Positions 26,742 through 38,500 of a DNA stretch of 64,000 nt are shown piece by piece; the stretch's first letter is position 1, and each line of letters begins with the position of its first letter. The notes under the pieces are model-generated. The model was not told the DNA's origin. It ran no database searches and saw nothing but the letters and a program-made list of their open reading frames with translations. The position numbers and the translations under genes are program-made. The DNA lies in NCBI GenBank assembly GCA_046297495.1, contig JBKBIP010000015.1, positions 62,001-126,000 of the forward strand, in the 5' to 3' direction. This DNA comes from JBKBIP01 sp046297495. Its GTDB lineage: Bacteria; Planctomycetota; Planctomycetia; Gemmatales; Gemmataceae.

Positions 26742-27445
26742 CGATGTTCCCCTTTCCTAAAAAATCTTCCCCGGGCGCTGTCTCCCACCCCCGTAGTGGA
26801 TCAGCAACGCCAAGGATTCGACAAGGTTATACTCCGGTATTACCAAGTATTATCAGGAGGAATCACGTTTGGCAAGGGTTCTTCGGTGAAAATTTCGCGG
26901 CGACGAATGGTGTGGTTGGGATGGAACGAAGTGCGGCCCCGGCGCGCTGGTGAAAAATGTGTTAACATTCTTACAATCGCTGCCCCATCGGTTCGGCAAA
27001 ATTTGCAAAATCACGCTCCTCGACGAAATCATCCCCAATATCATTTCTCACTTAAGTTTCAAATATAAAACAACTTGCGAAATTGCTTCGTTTTTGTTTC
27101 GCTGTCTGGCACGCCAGTTGCTCCTACGTTTTGGCATTACGGGACGGAAGAGTGGTGGTGAAATTCGCAACAATATCCCAACTAAACCCAACGCTGCGAT
27201 GGGGAGTCACTATCCGGCGGCCAGTGGGAAATCAAGCATGAGACAACGAGCAACTTTCCCAATATCCTCCAGTGGCCGGAGCACATAACGGCCTCCTACC
27301 CCGACCCAATTCCAAATTCCTCACGACCCCGCCGGCGACGCCGCAACGTCGCCGGTGTCTTTTTTTATGGGGCCGAATTCCAATGGGTTTCCCTGCGCGG
27401 AGAGAGTAAGATCATTCCTGGACAGTTAGCACAGGAGGATCACTC
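26742..27445. other. Spacer with orphan terminator
   Basis: 704 nt without a convincing gene. A strong plus-strand intrinsic terminator at 27332-27366 has no annotated plus-strand gene upstream for nearly 1 kb. GGGAAA near 27227 could pair with TTTCCC near 27255. A small RNA ending at the terminator is possible. Confidence 0.45.
27332..27366 (+). terminator. Intrinsic terminator with no obvious gene
   Basis: CCGGCGACG (27332-27340), loop CCGCAA, CGTCGCCGG (27347-27355), then TGTC and seven Ts. This is textbook architecture for the plus strand. Confidence 0.75.
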
Positions 27446-28339
27446 ATGTATTGGCAGCGGCTTATCACCATTGGTTGTATCGCGTGCGGAATGGCTTGGG
27501 GGCCGGCGGCGCTGGTCGCGGCGGATGCGGACGCCATTCGCCAGGCAGTCACGTTTTACGCTTCCTTCGATGAAGCGGTGCGCGGCGACTTCGGCGGCGG
27601 CGCGCTGACGCCGTCCACGCGCACCGGCGTTCCGGGAAAGCCGGCCACCTACCGCTTCGAGAACGGCTTCGACGCCAAGGTCTTTCGCATTGCCAAGGAC
27701 CAGGGCATCGCGGGGGGCGCCTTGGCGCCGGTGGACGTGCTGCCCGACAATGGCCGGATTTTCTTTCCGCTGAAGGGGAACCTTGCCTACCACAAGGGGG
27801 GCTGGGATGGCACCATGTCCATGTGGATCAACCTTGATCCCAACCAGCAGCTCAAAACGACGTTTTGCGATCCCATTCAGATCACCGAGAAAGGCGCCCA
27901 CGACGGCGCGTTGTGGTTCGACTTCAACAACGCCAAACCGCGCGACATGCGCATGGGCGCGTTCCCCGCCTTGACCGAGGGACAAAAGCCCATCCCCGAG
28001 GACGATCCCCAAGCCCCCATGGTGCGCGTGCCCAAGGTGCCGTTCCGGGCCGGCGACTGGCATCACATCGTCATCACGTGGGAGAATCTGGACAGCGGCA
28101 AGCCCAATGCCCGCGTCGCCTTCTATGTCGATGGCAAGCTGGCGGGGGAGGTCAAGGACCGAGCCATCGCCATGAACTGGGACGTGGACAAGGCTGGCAT
28201 CTACACGGCCATCAACTACGTGGGCCTACTGGACGAATTGGCGTTGCTCAACCGCGCCCTGACCGCCGCGGAAGTCGAGATGCTCCAGTGCGAACCGGAG
28301 CTGTTTCAACCGTTGAAGAAAACGGGAACCAAACGGTGA
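27446..28339 (+). CDS. Secreted LamG/concanavalin-A-like domain protein
   Basis: 297 residues with a signal peptide (about 1-26, ending VAA). The mature part is a LamG-like lectin/glucanase jelly roll. Marks are VTFYASFDE at the start, GTMSMWINLDP, the GDWHHIVITWEN strand pair, VAFYVDGKLAG and YVGLLDELALLNRALTAAEV at the end, a pattern common to planctomycete LamG proteins. It probably binds carbohydrate outside the cytoplasm; no catalytic residues can be named. AGGAGG lies 7 nt before the ATG. A REP hairpin follows 18 nt after the stop. Confidence 0.78.
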   Translation: MYWQRLITIGCIACGMAWGPAALVAADADAIRQAVTFYASFDEAVRGDFGGGALTPSTRTGVPGKPATYRFENGFDAKVFRIAKDQGIAGGALAPVDVLPDNGRIFFPLKGNLAYHKGGWDGTMSMWINLDPNQQLKTTFCDPIQITEKGAHDGALWFDFNNAKPRDMRMGAFPALTEGQKPIPEDDPQAPMVRVPKVPFRAGDWHHIVITWENLDSGKPNARVAFYVDGKLAGEVKDRAIAMNWDVDKAGIYTAINYVGLLDELALLNRALTAAEVEMLQCEPELFQPLKKTGTKR

Positions 28340-28357
28340 CACAGAGAGGTCATGTGA

Positions 28358-28400
28358 AGGATTCATCGTTTTGCGCGCGGAGCGCGAAACGATGAATCCT
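28358..28400. repeat. REP hairpin family A, copy 2
   Basis: AGGATTCATCGTTTTGCGC pairs with the right arm ending GATGAATCCT over 19 positions with one G-T pair. It sits just after the LamG gene. Confidence 0.7.
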
Positions 28401-28546
28401 ACGCATATATGCAATCATCGAATCCAGAGGAATGCCTCACGCAAGCTCAATTCCCTTTACTTGCTGGATGGCATCCTTTATCCTTTCCCTATCGCGCCCA
28501 CGCCGCTTTTCGACTCGCCAAACACGCGCTTTTTCAAGAGAACCGC

Positions 28547-29980
28547 ATGATGAAACGACTTCTTTTTGTCTTTCCCATGGTCGTGGCTTTGACGCTTGCC
28601 GCTGAGGGTTGGGGGGGGAACTGGTCGCAGTTTCGCGGACCCAACGCCGCGGGGCAGGCGGTCGGCGCCCACAAGCTGCCCGCGCAGATCGGCCCGGACC
28701 AGAACGTCCTGTGGAAAGTCGCTTTGCCTCCCGGCCATTCCTCGCCGGTCGTTCACGACAACCGCATCTTCCTGACCGCGGTGCGCGACAAGCAGCTGCT
28801 CACGCTGGGTCTCGACCGCGCGACCGGCAAGATCGTGTGGGAGGCGGAGGCCCCTTACGAACAGCTGGAAACCATTCATGCCATCGGCAGCTATGCCCAA
28901 GCCACGCCGGCCACCGACGGCGAGCGCGTGGTGAGCTTCTTCGGTTCCAGTGGTTTGTTGTGCCACGACATGAACGGGAAATTGCTCTGGCATGTGCCGA
29001 TGGGGCCGTTCAAGAATGACCTGGGCGCCGGCAGCTCGCCGATCATCGTGGATGATTGGGTCTTGCTCAATCAGGATCATGACATCGATTCGTTCCTCCT
29101 CGCCGTCAACAAACGGACAGGGAAAGAAGTCTGGAAAGTGGATCGCGCCGAGTTCCCGGTCGGCTACGCCACGCCGGTCATCTGGGAAGTGAACGGCCAA
29201 AAGCAAGTAGTCATCTCGGGCAGCTTGCGCGTCGTTGGCTACGACCTGGCATCGGGGAAGGAAATCTGGACCGTCCACGGCATGGCCCGCGCCGTTCACA
29301 TGACCCCCACCATCGGCCCGGATGGCACGTTGTACGCGGCGGGTTGGACATCCGGGGGAGACGACAATGACCGTTTCGACGTGCCCCCCTTTGACGAAAT
29401 GCTCAAACGCCACGACGCCAACCAAAATGGCACGCTGGAGAAAGAGGAGCTGCCCGACGGCCCACTCAAGCAGCGCTACAGCATGATCGACCGTGACAAG
29501 GATGGCCACGCCACCCGCGCCGAATATGAATTCATGCGCCGCGTCTTCGATTCGGCGCGCAACCGCCTGGTGGCGATCAAGCCAGGGGGCAAGGGGGACG
29601 TGACCGACTCGCATGTGTCATGGGAACAGCGCCGCTATCTGCCGGTCATTCCGTCGCCGCTGTGCCATGAGAATGTCTTATTTCTGGCCAAGAACGGCGG
29701 CATTCTGACGACGCTCGACACGCGCACCGGCAAGCCCATCAAGGAGGAGCGCATCCCCGGCGGCAGCGGCGACTATTACAGCTCGCCGGTCGTGGGGGAT
29801 GGCAAGGTGTACCTGAGCAGCCAGCGCGGCAACTTGGTGGTCCTCAGCGCCACCGGCGAATGGGAGGTCCTGTCGCGCGTGCGCTTCGACGAGGAGATCT
29901 TCGCCACCCCCGCCTTGGTCGATGGCAAAATCTATCTCCGCACGATGGGGCATTTGTATTGCTTCGGTTCGTCGGAGTAA
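28547..29980 (+). CDS. Secreted PQQ-like beta-propeller protein with EF-hands
   Basis: 477 residues. A signal peptide (about 1-20) precedes NWSQFRGPNAAG, the start typical of planctomycete PQQ-binding-like propellers. Blades follow with repeating W-x-V and TGK elements (LDRATGKIVWEAE, NKRTGKEVWKVD, DLASGKEIWTVHG, DTRTGKPIKEE). An EF-hand pair, DANQNGTLEKEE and DRDKDGHATRAE, is inserted near 290-330 and should bind calcium. No enzyme activity can be assigned; PQQ-type propellers often act as dehydrogenase-like or scaffold proteins. I chose ATG 28547, where the signal peptide begins; the frame is open upstream to 28409. Confidence 0.75.
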   Translation: MMKRLLFVFPMVVALTLAAEGWGGNWSQFRGPNAAGQAVGAHKLPAQIGPDQNVLWKVALPPGHSSPVVHDNRIFLTAVRDKQLLTLGLDRATGKIVWEAEAPYEQLETIHAIGSYAQATPATDGERVVSFFGSSGLLCHDMNGKLLWHVPMGPFKNDLGAGSSPIIVDDWVLLNQDHDIDSFLLAVNKRTGKEVWKVDRAEFPVGYATPVIWEVNGQKQVVISGSLRVVGYDLASGKEIWTVHGMARAVHMTPTIGPDGTLYAAGWTSGGDDNDRFDVPPFDEMLKRHDANQNGTLEKEELPDGPLKQRYSMIDRDKDGHATRAEYEFMRRVFDSARNRLVAIKPGGKGDVTDSHVSWEQRRYLPVIPSPLCHENVLFLAKNGGILTTLDTRTGKPIKEERIPGGSGDYYSSPVVGDGKVYLSSQRGNLVVLSATGEWEVLSRVRFDEEIFATPALVDGKIYLRTMGHLYCFGSSE

Positions 29981-29987
29981 TGAGGGC

Positions 29988-30035
29988 GGATGCATCGTTT
30001 CGCGCACGCGAGCGACCACGCGAAACGATGCATCC
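29988..30035. repeat. REP hairpin family A, copy 3
   Basis: GGATGCATCGTTTCGCG pairs perfectly with CGCGAAACGATGCATCC (17 bp, loop of 14 nt). It starts 7 nt after the PQQ-like gene and precedes the ECF sigma gene. Confidence 0.75.
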
Positions 30036-30202
30036 AGGCACCGTGCGTTTCGATGCCGGGTTGCCGCGATTCATCTCAATCACCTGGAAATGGGCCGAAA
30101 AAAATGCCTAAACCGGCGCTGTGGCAGCCTATACCTTCAGAGTCGTCTTCCCGAAGCTTCTCCGATGATTCATCCGCCCGGACGATTCCAGGGAATGGGC
30201 CG

Positions 30203-30739
30203 ATGCCCGAGGAACGCATTTCTCAGGCGGTAGTGGCACGTCTTCTCATGCAGCATCGCACGGCCCTGTATGGCTATATCTATGCGTGCGTCCGCAATCA
30301 CGACGACGCCGAGGATATTTTGCAAAATGTCTCGGTGGTAGTGACGGAGTCGATCGCGCAATTGCGCGATGAAGCTGGTTTTCTACCCTGGGCGCGCGAG
30401 ATTGCCCGGCGCCGGATTTTGGTATATCGCCGGACCTCGCGCCGGGAGCAGCCGCTCGATCCCGAATTGCTGCGGCGCTTGGCCGAGGCGGCAGAGCGCA
30501 TCGAGAAGCTCCATCCAGCATCGGAACAGCATTTGGCCTTGCTCACTTGCTTGGAGCGGTTGCCCCCCAAGAGTCGCCGCTTGATCGCCATGCGCTACGA
30601 TGGTTCGGTGTCGGGAGTGGGGGAATTGGCCAAGCGGATTGGCCGGAGCGTGCAGTCCGTTTACGCCCAAGTGAAGCGCATCAAGGCGGCGCTGCGTAAA
30701 TGCGTCGAACGCCGCCTGGCGCTAGAGGAGGAATCATGA
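30203..30739 (+). CDS. ECF-type sigma factor
   Basis: 178 residues. Region 2 spans LYGYIYACVRNHDDAEDILQNV to FLPWAREIARRRI. Region 4 is LERLPPKSRRLIAMRYDG then GELAKRIGRSVQSVYAQVKRIKAAL. The DAEDILQ pattern and overall length suit the Rhodopirellula/Verrucomicrobium-type ECF group. It should direct RNA polymerase to target promoters under control of a partner anti-sigma. The stop overlaps the start of the next gene (ATGA), so the two are translated together. I chose ATG 30203, preceded by AGGGA; ATG 30104 in the same frame is possible. Confidence 0.85.
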   Translation: MPEERISQAVVARLLMQHRTALYGYIYACVRNHDDAEDILQNVSVVVTESIAQLRDEAGFLPWAREIARRRILVYRRTSRREQPLDPELLRRLAEAAERIEKLHPASEQHLALLTCLERLPPKSRRLIAMRYDGSVSGVGELAKRIGRSVQSVYAQVKRIKAALRKCVERRLALEEES

Positions 30740-32550
30740 CCCACAGCCATGAAACCGAGGCGTTACAAGCCTACCTCGACGGCGAACTCGACCCGGCCGC
30801 GGCGCGGGCCTTGGAAGAACGGCTCAAGCAGGAGCCGGAATTAGCGAACCAGCTGATGTGGCTGGCTTGTTCCGAGGCGTCCTTCCGGGAATGGTCCGGC
30901 GCGCAGCGCATCTGCCAAACAACCACCCCTGAGGCCCGCCCGCCCGCCGCCGCGCGCCGGCGGCCGCTGGCGTTCGATGGTCTGCCGGGGTCGGCGTTCC
31001 GCCGCTTCACGCGGGCGGTGTTGTGGTCGGGGTTGGCGGCCACCGTGCTGTTGGCGCTGGTTGGCATCGTGTCGCCACCCCCCGCCGCCCTGGGCGGGTC
31101 GAAGGCTATCGCCGCGCTGGAGGAAGTGCAAGGCGAAGTCCGCGTCGTCACCGGCGCCGGCGAGACGGTCCTGGCTCAATCGGGACAGTCCCTGTTCTCG
31201 GGGCAGGAAGTTTGCACCGGGGGAGAGGGGAGTTACGCGGTCGTGCGCTATCCCGACGGTACGCGCGTCGAGCTGAGCACGGAAACGACGATCTGTCTAT
31301 TGCAAGACGGTGGCGCCACCTTGGCGGACATTGGCAAGCACCTGTTCCTGGCCACCGGCTTTGTCAATGCCAATGTCAGCGACCCAATCGACGACCAGCC
31401 GCTGGTCATGACCACGCCGCACGCCATCATCCGCGTGCTGGGGCGCCCGTTCCGCGTCGCCGCCGCTTCCACGCAGGTGACGCGCGTGGAGCTGGAGGAA
31501 GGCCGCGTGCAAATGACCCGTAAAATCGATGGCCAGTCGATTGAAGTGGCCGAAGGTAGCTATGCCGTGGCCGACATCAACAACCCCCGTTTCACGCCGT
31601 TGTTGCTGCCGCCCCGCATCACGCAAGCGCGCCAAGTCTTCACCTGCGGCGCAGGGCCGGTGTTAGACCTGGCATTTGCTCCCGAAGGGGCGATGCTGGC
31701 GGCTGCTGGTTGGGATAGTCCGGTGTATCTCTGGGATCTTCATACCGGCGTCCCCCAGACAGCGCGGATGAACCACAAGCGCAGAATTCGCTCCTTGGCG
31801 TTTCGCGCGGACGGGTCTCTTCTGGCCACTGGCAGCGAGGACAGATTCATCAAAATTTGGAACCTATCCAGCCATACGGAACTACTCACGTTGCCCAAGC
31901 AGAGAATGGAAGTCGATGCCGTGGCGTTCTCCCCCGATGGCCGGCTGTTGGCCTCCGCCGGTTACTCCCGCGACCCACAGCCGGACGCCGGACTGAGACT
32001 CTGGGACGCCGTCACGGGAGCGGAGATCGTCCACTTGCTGGGACACCGCAAGAAGGTCAAGGATGTATCCTTTTCTCCCGACGGCGTCTGGCTGGCCACC
32101 GCGAGCGCCGATCATACCGTCAGAATCTGGGACGTGGCTCAGAGACGTGAACAAGTCACGCTACAAGGCCATGTCAAGGAAGTCAACGCGGTCGTGTTCT
32201 CCCCCGATGGCGCCTGGCTGGCTAGTGGCAGCCGCGACGGCACGGTGAAGCTCTGGGACGCCCAGACGTGGCAGCTCCGCCGCACGCTTCAGGGACATGC
32301 CAAGGAAGTCCGGGCGCTGGCCTTTGCCCCGGATAGTCGGATGCTGGCCAGCGGCGGCGGGGACACCACGGTTCGTCTGTGGGACATGGGGACAGGGCGC
32401 GAATGGAAGTCATTCAAGGGACACAAATACACGGTTTGCGCGGTCGCCTTCTCCCCGGATGGTAACACACTGGCAAGCTCCGGTTGGGATCGGACGGTCA
32501 AACTGTGGGACCTGATCGCCAGTGAACCAGACATGTCGATCGCGCGCTAA
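30736..32550 (+). CDS. Putative anti-sigma/FecR-domain WD40 protein
   Basis: 604 residues. Residues 1-55 contain ALQAYLDGELDPAAA, typical of anti-sigma N-termini, but I see no zinc-binding His-Cys motif. A transmembrane helix lies near 93-112 (VLWSGLAATVLLALVGI). FecR-like strands follow (about 130-250, with GEVRVVTGAGETV and PHAIIRVLGRPF). Then seven WD40 repeats from about 300, ending in LWD, IWN, LWD, IWD, LWD, LWD and LWD. The cytoplasmic end may hold the sigma factor while the propeller senses something beyond the membrane. GAGG precedes the ATG. Its stop overlaps that of the convergent giant gene by 4 nt. Confidence 0.8.
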   Translation: MTHSHETEALQAYLDGELDPAAARALEERLKQEPELANQLMWLACSEASFREWSGAQRICQTTTPEARPPAAARRRPLAFDGLPGSAFRRFTRAVLWSGLAATVLLALVGIVSPPPAALGGSKAIAALEEVQGEVRVVTGAGETVLAQSGQSLFSGQEVCTGGEGSYAVVRYPDGTRVELSTETTICLLQDGGATLADIGKHLFLATGFVNANVSDPIDDQPLVMTTPHAIIRVLGRPFRVAAASTQVTRVELEEGRVQMTRKIDGQSIEVAEGSYAVADINNPRFTPLLLPPRITQARQVFTCGAGPVLDLAFAPEGAMLAAAGWDSPVYLWDLHTGVPQTARMNHKRRIRSLAFRADGSLLATGSEDRFIKIWNLSSHTELLTLPKQRMEVDAVAFSPDGRLLASAGYSRDPQPDAGLRLWDAVTGAEIVHLLGHRKKVKDVSFSPDGVWLATASADHTVRIWDVAQRREQVTLQGHVKEVNAVVFSPDGAWLASGSRDGTVKLWDAQTWQLRRTLQGHAKEVRALAFAPDSRMLASGGGDTTVRLWDMGTGREWKSFKGHKYTVCAVAFSPDGNTLASSGWDRTVKLWDLIASEPDMSIAR

Positions 32551-35500
32551 CCGATGGGCGCCGTGGGCGTCACTCTCCCCAGTCGGGATTTGCGCCGCCA
32601 GCGCGTCAAGCGCGCGGTCAACCACACCACGGGGAGAAGCCCGAACAGAAGCCCCCAGCCCGAGCCAAACAGCACCAAGCCCAGCACGCCGAGCAGGGCG
32701 AGTTGTTCCGGCCAGACCAACGCGCGCGGGAAGAACGCCAGAATCCAGATGACCAACACCAACCCGATCAGAATGATGGAGCGCGTGCGATTCTCCCTGG
32801 TTTGACGCTCCTCCTGGGCCATCAAGCTGACGCGGGGCACCGTGCTTCCAGTGGGCGAATACCACTGTTGCAGCGTTCCCTGCACGGGAAGCGGTTCCAT
32901 GCTGAAACCCTGGATGTCGGGCGTGACGCTGGCAGGCGCTCGCGCCTCGTCCGACGGGGACACCCATTCTTTGGATTCGGCCAACAGCTCTTCGACAGCG
33001 GAGCTTCGCGTCAGCTCTTGCCAGCGTTGACGCAACTCGTGCAACCACTGTGGCAATGGCTGCCCTTGGGGTCCGCTGTCCATGACCGGAGCGTCTTCCA
33101 ATGCGAGACGGTATTCCGCTTGCCGACAGTATCGTTCAAAGCGATTCCGCGTCGCAACCAGTTGAGATACCGAAGAAAAGTCGCGCCGATCACGCACTTG
33201 CGCCAGTAGAAAAGCCATTAGGTTCAATTGTGCTTGAGCACGGCGTAATTCTTGCCCCGCGGCGTTGGCGCGGAACAAGTCTTGCTTAGGGTCGGTGATG
33301 GCGGCGATGGACTGGTGTGGATACGATTCCATGCTCCAGGCATCGGATTCCGCGCGGGCCAGGAATCCCGTCGGCACGTAAACCGACCACAACACCGGAC
33401 CACTCGTCACGCTGTCGAGCTGGGGGACTTCCAAGATGGGCCGACTCAAGGGCGCACTCCCTTCGGGGAACACCCACCGTAACTGGAGCAGGCGCGCGCC
33501 GGCCCGGCCCGGCAAGGGGAGCCACAGCCGATCCTGTTCCGCTTGCAAGGGGGGCGTGGGACTCCCATCGATGATCACGGACACCACATCGGCATTGGCG
33601 GGCAACGTGACCACTAAATCGGCGCCCGATTCATGGTGGAGCCAATAACTCGCCTCGTGCAGCCACCGTTGGCCATCGATCACGGTGAGAGTCTGTTCGG
33701 TGAGGAGCACTTGGACGGAAGGAGCGGCTCGACCTGGCAAGGACGGGCGCAAGCGCAAGCGCCAATCCGTATCCATGACTTGCCAGACCGTGCCCCCCAC
33801 GCGGCGCCAGCGGGCCAGCTCTCCGGGCCAGCGCGCGAGCGTGGCTGCTGGCTCGGCGACTTCCCGCAGTCCCTGCACGGCGTCGGCTTCCAATGCCGAA
33901 CCCGCCGCGGCCAGCCAGCGTGCGACCTGCACAGGCTCATGATTGATGCCTTCCAATTGCACATCCGGCATGGTCACTTCGTACGTGCTATCCAACGGGA
34001 GATGCACCGTTAGTGTCAGCCGGTAGGAGTCGGTGACGCCGGGATGCAGGTCCAGAACCCAGTACCGAGTGCCGGCTCTCTGAAATTCCCACTGCTGAGC
34101 CACGTGATTCGCTTGGAGTCGCACTTCGCCCCCGGCCCAGTTCCGCAGGCTGAGCGTGAGATTGCGCAGCTCCCCGCGTGGAATCGGATACACGAGCGTG
34201 GTCACGCAGGTCAGTGTTTGATCGCGGACTTCGGCGAACGTCAGCAACCCCGCTTCCGCGCTGGCGGGGGCCGGCGCGACCTGAAAGGTTCCCTGATAAG
34301 TGGGCGAGGAGGTCTGGAAGGTCCAATCCGATTCCGGGTGGGGGACGTCGGTTTCCGCTTGCAAGTTCGTCACCTGGATCGGCTGGATGACCAAGCCCGG
34401 ATGAGCCGTTACCTGAACCACCGTTTGCGGATCGCGCGCCACGCGTAGCGGTAAAGGGAGTAAGCGGAAGCGCTGGGCATCCTTGGCGCCGCGTGGCAGC
34501 CAGCCGGTCAATTCCAAGGTGGCGGCGCTGGCTGGTCGCTGCAACCAAACCTGAACCGTCGATCCGGTACGGGACCAATAACGCACATTGGCGCCTTGAA
34601 CGGCGATGAGGTTCACGGCGGCGGGCACTTCCCACTCCACCAGGGACCCTCGTAAGTCGTGGACCCGCGCCGTCGCCATGACATCCGCTTGCTTCGTCCC
34701 CACTTTCCAGGAGACGATCTGTTCTGCGCGTGGCCGTTGCGGCGCTTGTCGCAGTTGGAGGCGCAAAAAGGGGACGCCGCCCCGCGTTCCCCAGAAAGCA
34801 TTTTCGGGGACTCCCAAATCTTTTTGCCGCGCCAGACGCCAGGGACGCCCCAAGAGTTGCTCGAAGGTTTCCGGCATACTGGAGCGTTCGACGCCGATCA
34901 TGGCGCGAGCGACTTGGATGGTGGCTTCCATGTCTTCCACTTGGTAGGCCAACAACCTGCGACTGGAGGATACCTTTAGGGGAGTCGGAAACGGTAACAC
35001 CACATCTTCCCCCAAGGGCTGATTGGGAACCAGCTCCAAGGTGACTTGCAACCGGCTAGTCACGGGACGCTGAAAGCGGAGTCGTAACACCTGCTTTCCT
35101 TCCAGCGGTAGCACTTCCCATTGGCTTAAACGAGTCAGCGAATTGTCGGCCACCACGCCGGAAACGACGGCTTCCACGTTGCGCACTTCCAGATTGGGGG
35201 GAATCTCCACTTCCAGTCGCATGAGGGTGCTCTGGGGTGACTCGTAACGTAATAATCCCACCAGGCGTGACGCCGTCGGATGGAGCTGCCACAAATACGC
35301 TTCCTCGACCTGGAGGTCATCCGGCTGCGACGAGCGTTCTTCCCGCCACCAGCGCACCGACAGGGCGGAAGTACGTCCCAAGTCGGCGGTCAACAACGTC
35401 CCCGCCGGTTGCTGAGCGCCGGCGTTTTGGTGCGCCGTCATATGAGTGCCCCGACATCCCGGCAACAGCAGGTTGCGCGCGTCGGCCGGCAGCAACAGGT

Positions 35501-38500
35501 GCAAGCGGCTGGTGGGCAGGTCCGGGATGGTGCAGCGCAATTCCTGGCCGTCGGCGGCCAGGGGGAGCGGCACGCTCATGGGCAGCTCCAGGTCGTGAAA
35601 TCCCGTCCCCTTGATGGTCAGCGTGTAGCCTTCGGTGGCTTTGGGCAAGGCACGCACGACGGTCGGAGCACCATCCAACAACGGGGATTCCAATTGCACG
35701 CCGGCCAGCGGCAAGTGCAAAGTGGCTCGCTCCACGAAGGAATAGACTTTGTACCTCGCGGTGAGACGCGCCGTGTTGCCCACCACTTCGCCACGGTACG
35801 CGCCGCTTACCAAGACAGCGTCTTGGGTGGTGATCCGCCGTTGCTGAATGAATGTTTCGAGCTGCTCGATGAGGGCAGTCGGCGCCAGAACCGTGTCACC
35901 GTGTTCATCGCGTGTCAGATACACCGTGGTGGGCGGAGCGTCCGCCGCTTGCACCACGGCTGGGAACATGCGGCATGAGGATATTCCCCAGGCGCCACCG
36001 GCGAGCAGCAAGACGCCCGCCACAACCGGTTTTTCATTCTTGAATCGATGCACCGTCTCAGAGGAGGAACGCCGTTGATGGCGCAGGCAACGGATCAAAG
36101 CGACGAGCAGCCCCGCCAGCGTTGGCCACCAAAACAACGGCTGGAGGGAAGTCGGCAGCCACAGCATTGCCAAGCCGCCGACCACGAGCCAGACCAGCAG
36201 CAATTGCCAACGCCAGCGATTGGCCGTGCGGCGAAAGCGGTCGGCGATGAGCAGCAAGACGCCCGCCCAAATGATTCCCAAGGCCACCAAGGCATCGTGG
36301 CGAACCACCCATAAGAGATCGGGGTGTTCGGCGCCGGCGACCGGTTCCCATTCCGTCCAATCCACCCCGAAACCATCGGGAACGAGCGACCCATTCGTGG
36401 GCGGCATGGGGCCATCGAGTGCTACCCCAGCCTCTTCCCCAACGGGCAACCAAGCCAACACCGTGCGAAACCGGCCCGAACGGTCATGTCCCTTGGCGGC
36501 CGCTTCGGCCACGGCTTGATGAATGGAGAAGAGGTTTTCTTGGGTCAGTCCCGCGTGTTGCCAAGATTCCAGTTGTCTGCGTGTCGTCAGCAAGGGAGTG
36601 GAAGGAGTCAGCACGCAGACCAGCTGCAAGGCGTCCCACGGACCGGGCACGCTGTCCACCATCCCGCGCGGGGGGCGGGTGGGTGACAAGGTGGGCGGGG
36701 TCCAATCCTTGAGCAGAAGGCGAGTCATCGGGCCAATGCCTTCCGCTTGCAAGCTCCAAACATCCACCACCAGCGGCACTTGGTTTTCCAGATACTCCAG
36801 CGCCAATTGACTTAAAACCTGTCCCAACGTCCAGTCATCGTGGTTGTCTCGTTGCTGGCGCAGGGCGGACAGCGCTTGCGCGAGCAGTTGCTGTTGGCGG
36901 GTTTGCCCGGTGGTGTCCGCGGTGACGGACGCAGTATCCCCGAACCAGCCGGACCAAAGCGCGCGGGGGTCCATGGGGAGCGATCGCTTCGTGCTTCGGC
37001 TGCCGGAGGGCAGACGCACCAAGCCCATCTCCGTGACCGGCGTGATATCCGGCGGCAGACGCCAGGTACGCCGGAAAGACAGGGTTTGAACCGGGAGTTT
37101 CGGGACCGGTGCTTGCAGGTGCGTCCAGAGGGTGCCGAGTGGTTGGTTCGTGGTATAAATCAGCTCGAAGGAATGGCGGCGCGTACCCAGGAGCGTCGGT
37201 ACCTCAAAGAGGACTGTCGGACCATCGGAGCCATCCAGCGCGGCAACCAATTCCAGCTCATTCGTCCAACGTCCGTCCACGCGCGCGGACACGGGAGTAG
37301 CGCCGGCGGGTAAGAGGACGGGTAAATTCCCTTGCCGCCAGTTCCACACGTGAAAGCGGAAATGGTGCAGCAACCGGCCATTGGGTTCCACATACACCGT
37401 TAGCCACGCCGCGTCGGCGACGGTCTCGGCGGAGCGATCCGCTTGCGGGGAGCGGCCCCGCAGCGCCAACCGCAACGGCGGGTGACCGTAACGATATGTT
37501 CGCCACGAGGCCCCCGGTTCCGCCGCGCTGAGGCCGGTGGTGTCCACTTGCACCAAGTCGGTTCCCGCCAGGTAGAGCGTTACCTCTCCTTCCATGCGTT
37601 CGGCCCCGGGAACCGTGATGAGCGGGACTTCCCAGCGCCGTTCTTCTCCGTTCGGAGTGGGTGTCAGCTGACTGGCCATGGTGAACACGGCGGCGTCCAA
37701 GGGCATGGTCCCGGCCAACGGCGTCAACAAGGCCGAGGGAGTCGTCAGGGTACTTGGTTCCCCCAGATCCAAAGTGACTTCTAAATCCAGACGTTCGCGC
37801 AGCGGCCGATCCAGGACCAAACGCCACCAACTACCTTGATAAGGCAGCGCGCCGGATAAGGACGCCGCGTGCAACGGCGTACCCGCCGCCAACAAGGCCA
37901 AATGCCCGACCGCTTCTCGTGTTTGCAAACGTTGCGTTTCGACGACGCGATTCGTCCCTCGAATGGTCTTCCAATTCCAGACGCCGTTGACGGGAATGGT
38001 CGTGAGGAAATCGACGGATTGCAGAATCCCCCCTTCGGGCTGCAATTCCAAGCGGATCAGCGCCGAGGCCCGGCCCGAAGCTAGGACGATCTGGCTTTGA
38101 CAACGCGAAGCGATCCGCAGGGGACGTGGCCGCAACCGCACCGTTCCCGCCACGATCTGACCATGATACAGCATCAGGTGATCGGGAAGCATATCTTCCC
38201 AAGGCGGATTGCGGAGCGGATGGGCCGGGTCCGCTTGCCATTGCTGGGCGGCGCTCGGGGCGGAGACCGGCACGGAGGATTGGACAACGGCACGCAACAA
38301 GGGGGGCAAGGTAATGGCCAAGGCCCCTTCCCGCGACCGTGCTCCCAAGGGAATCACATCGGGAATGGCCGCCGCGCCGGAAGTCATTTCCAAGGGTGTG
38401 GTAGGGCGCAGGCGTAAGTGCAAGCGTTGCCAGCCATCAGCGGAAGGAGTCAACGAGTGTGACAGATCGGCGATCAAAACATTCTTGTTGCCATCCCGTG

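Noticed and set aside
26950..27288. Possible small gene (112 codons)
   Set aside because: GTG start without a ribosome binding site, no family resemblance and low-complexity AT-rich sequence.
30104..30202. Longer start for the ECF sigma factor
   Set aside because: The extra 33 residues are Ser/Pro-rich and not typical; ATG 30203 has a better ribosome binding site. It cannot be excluded.
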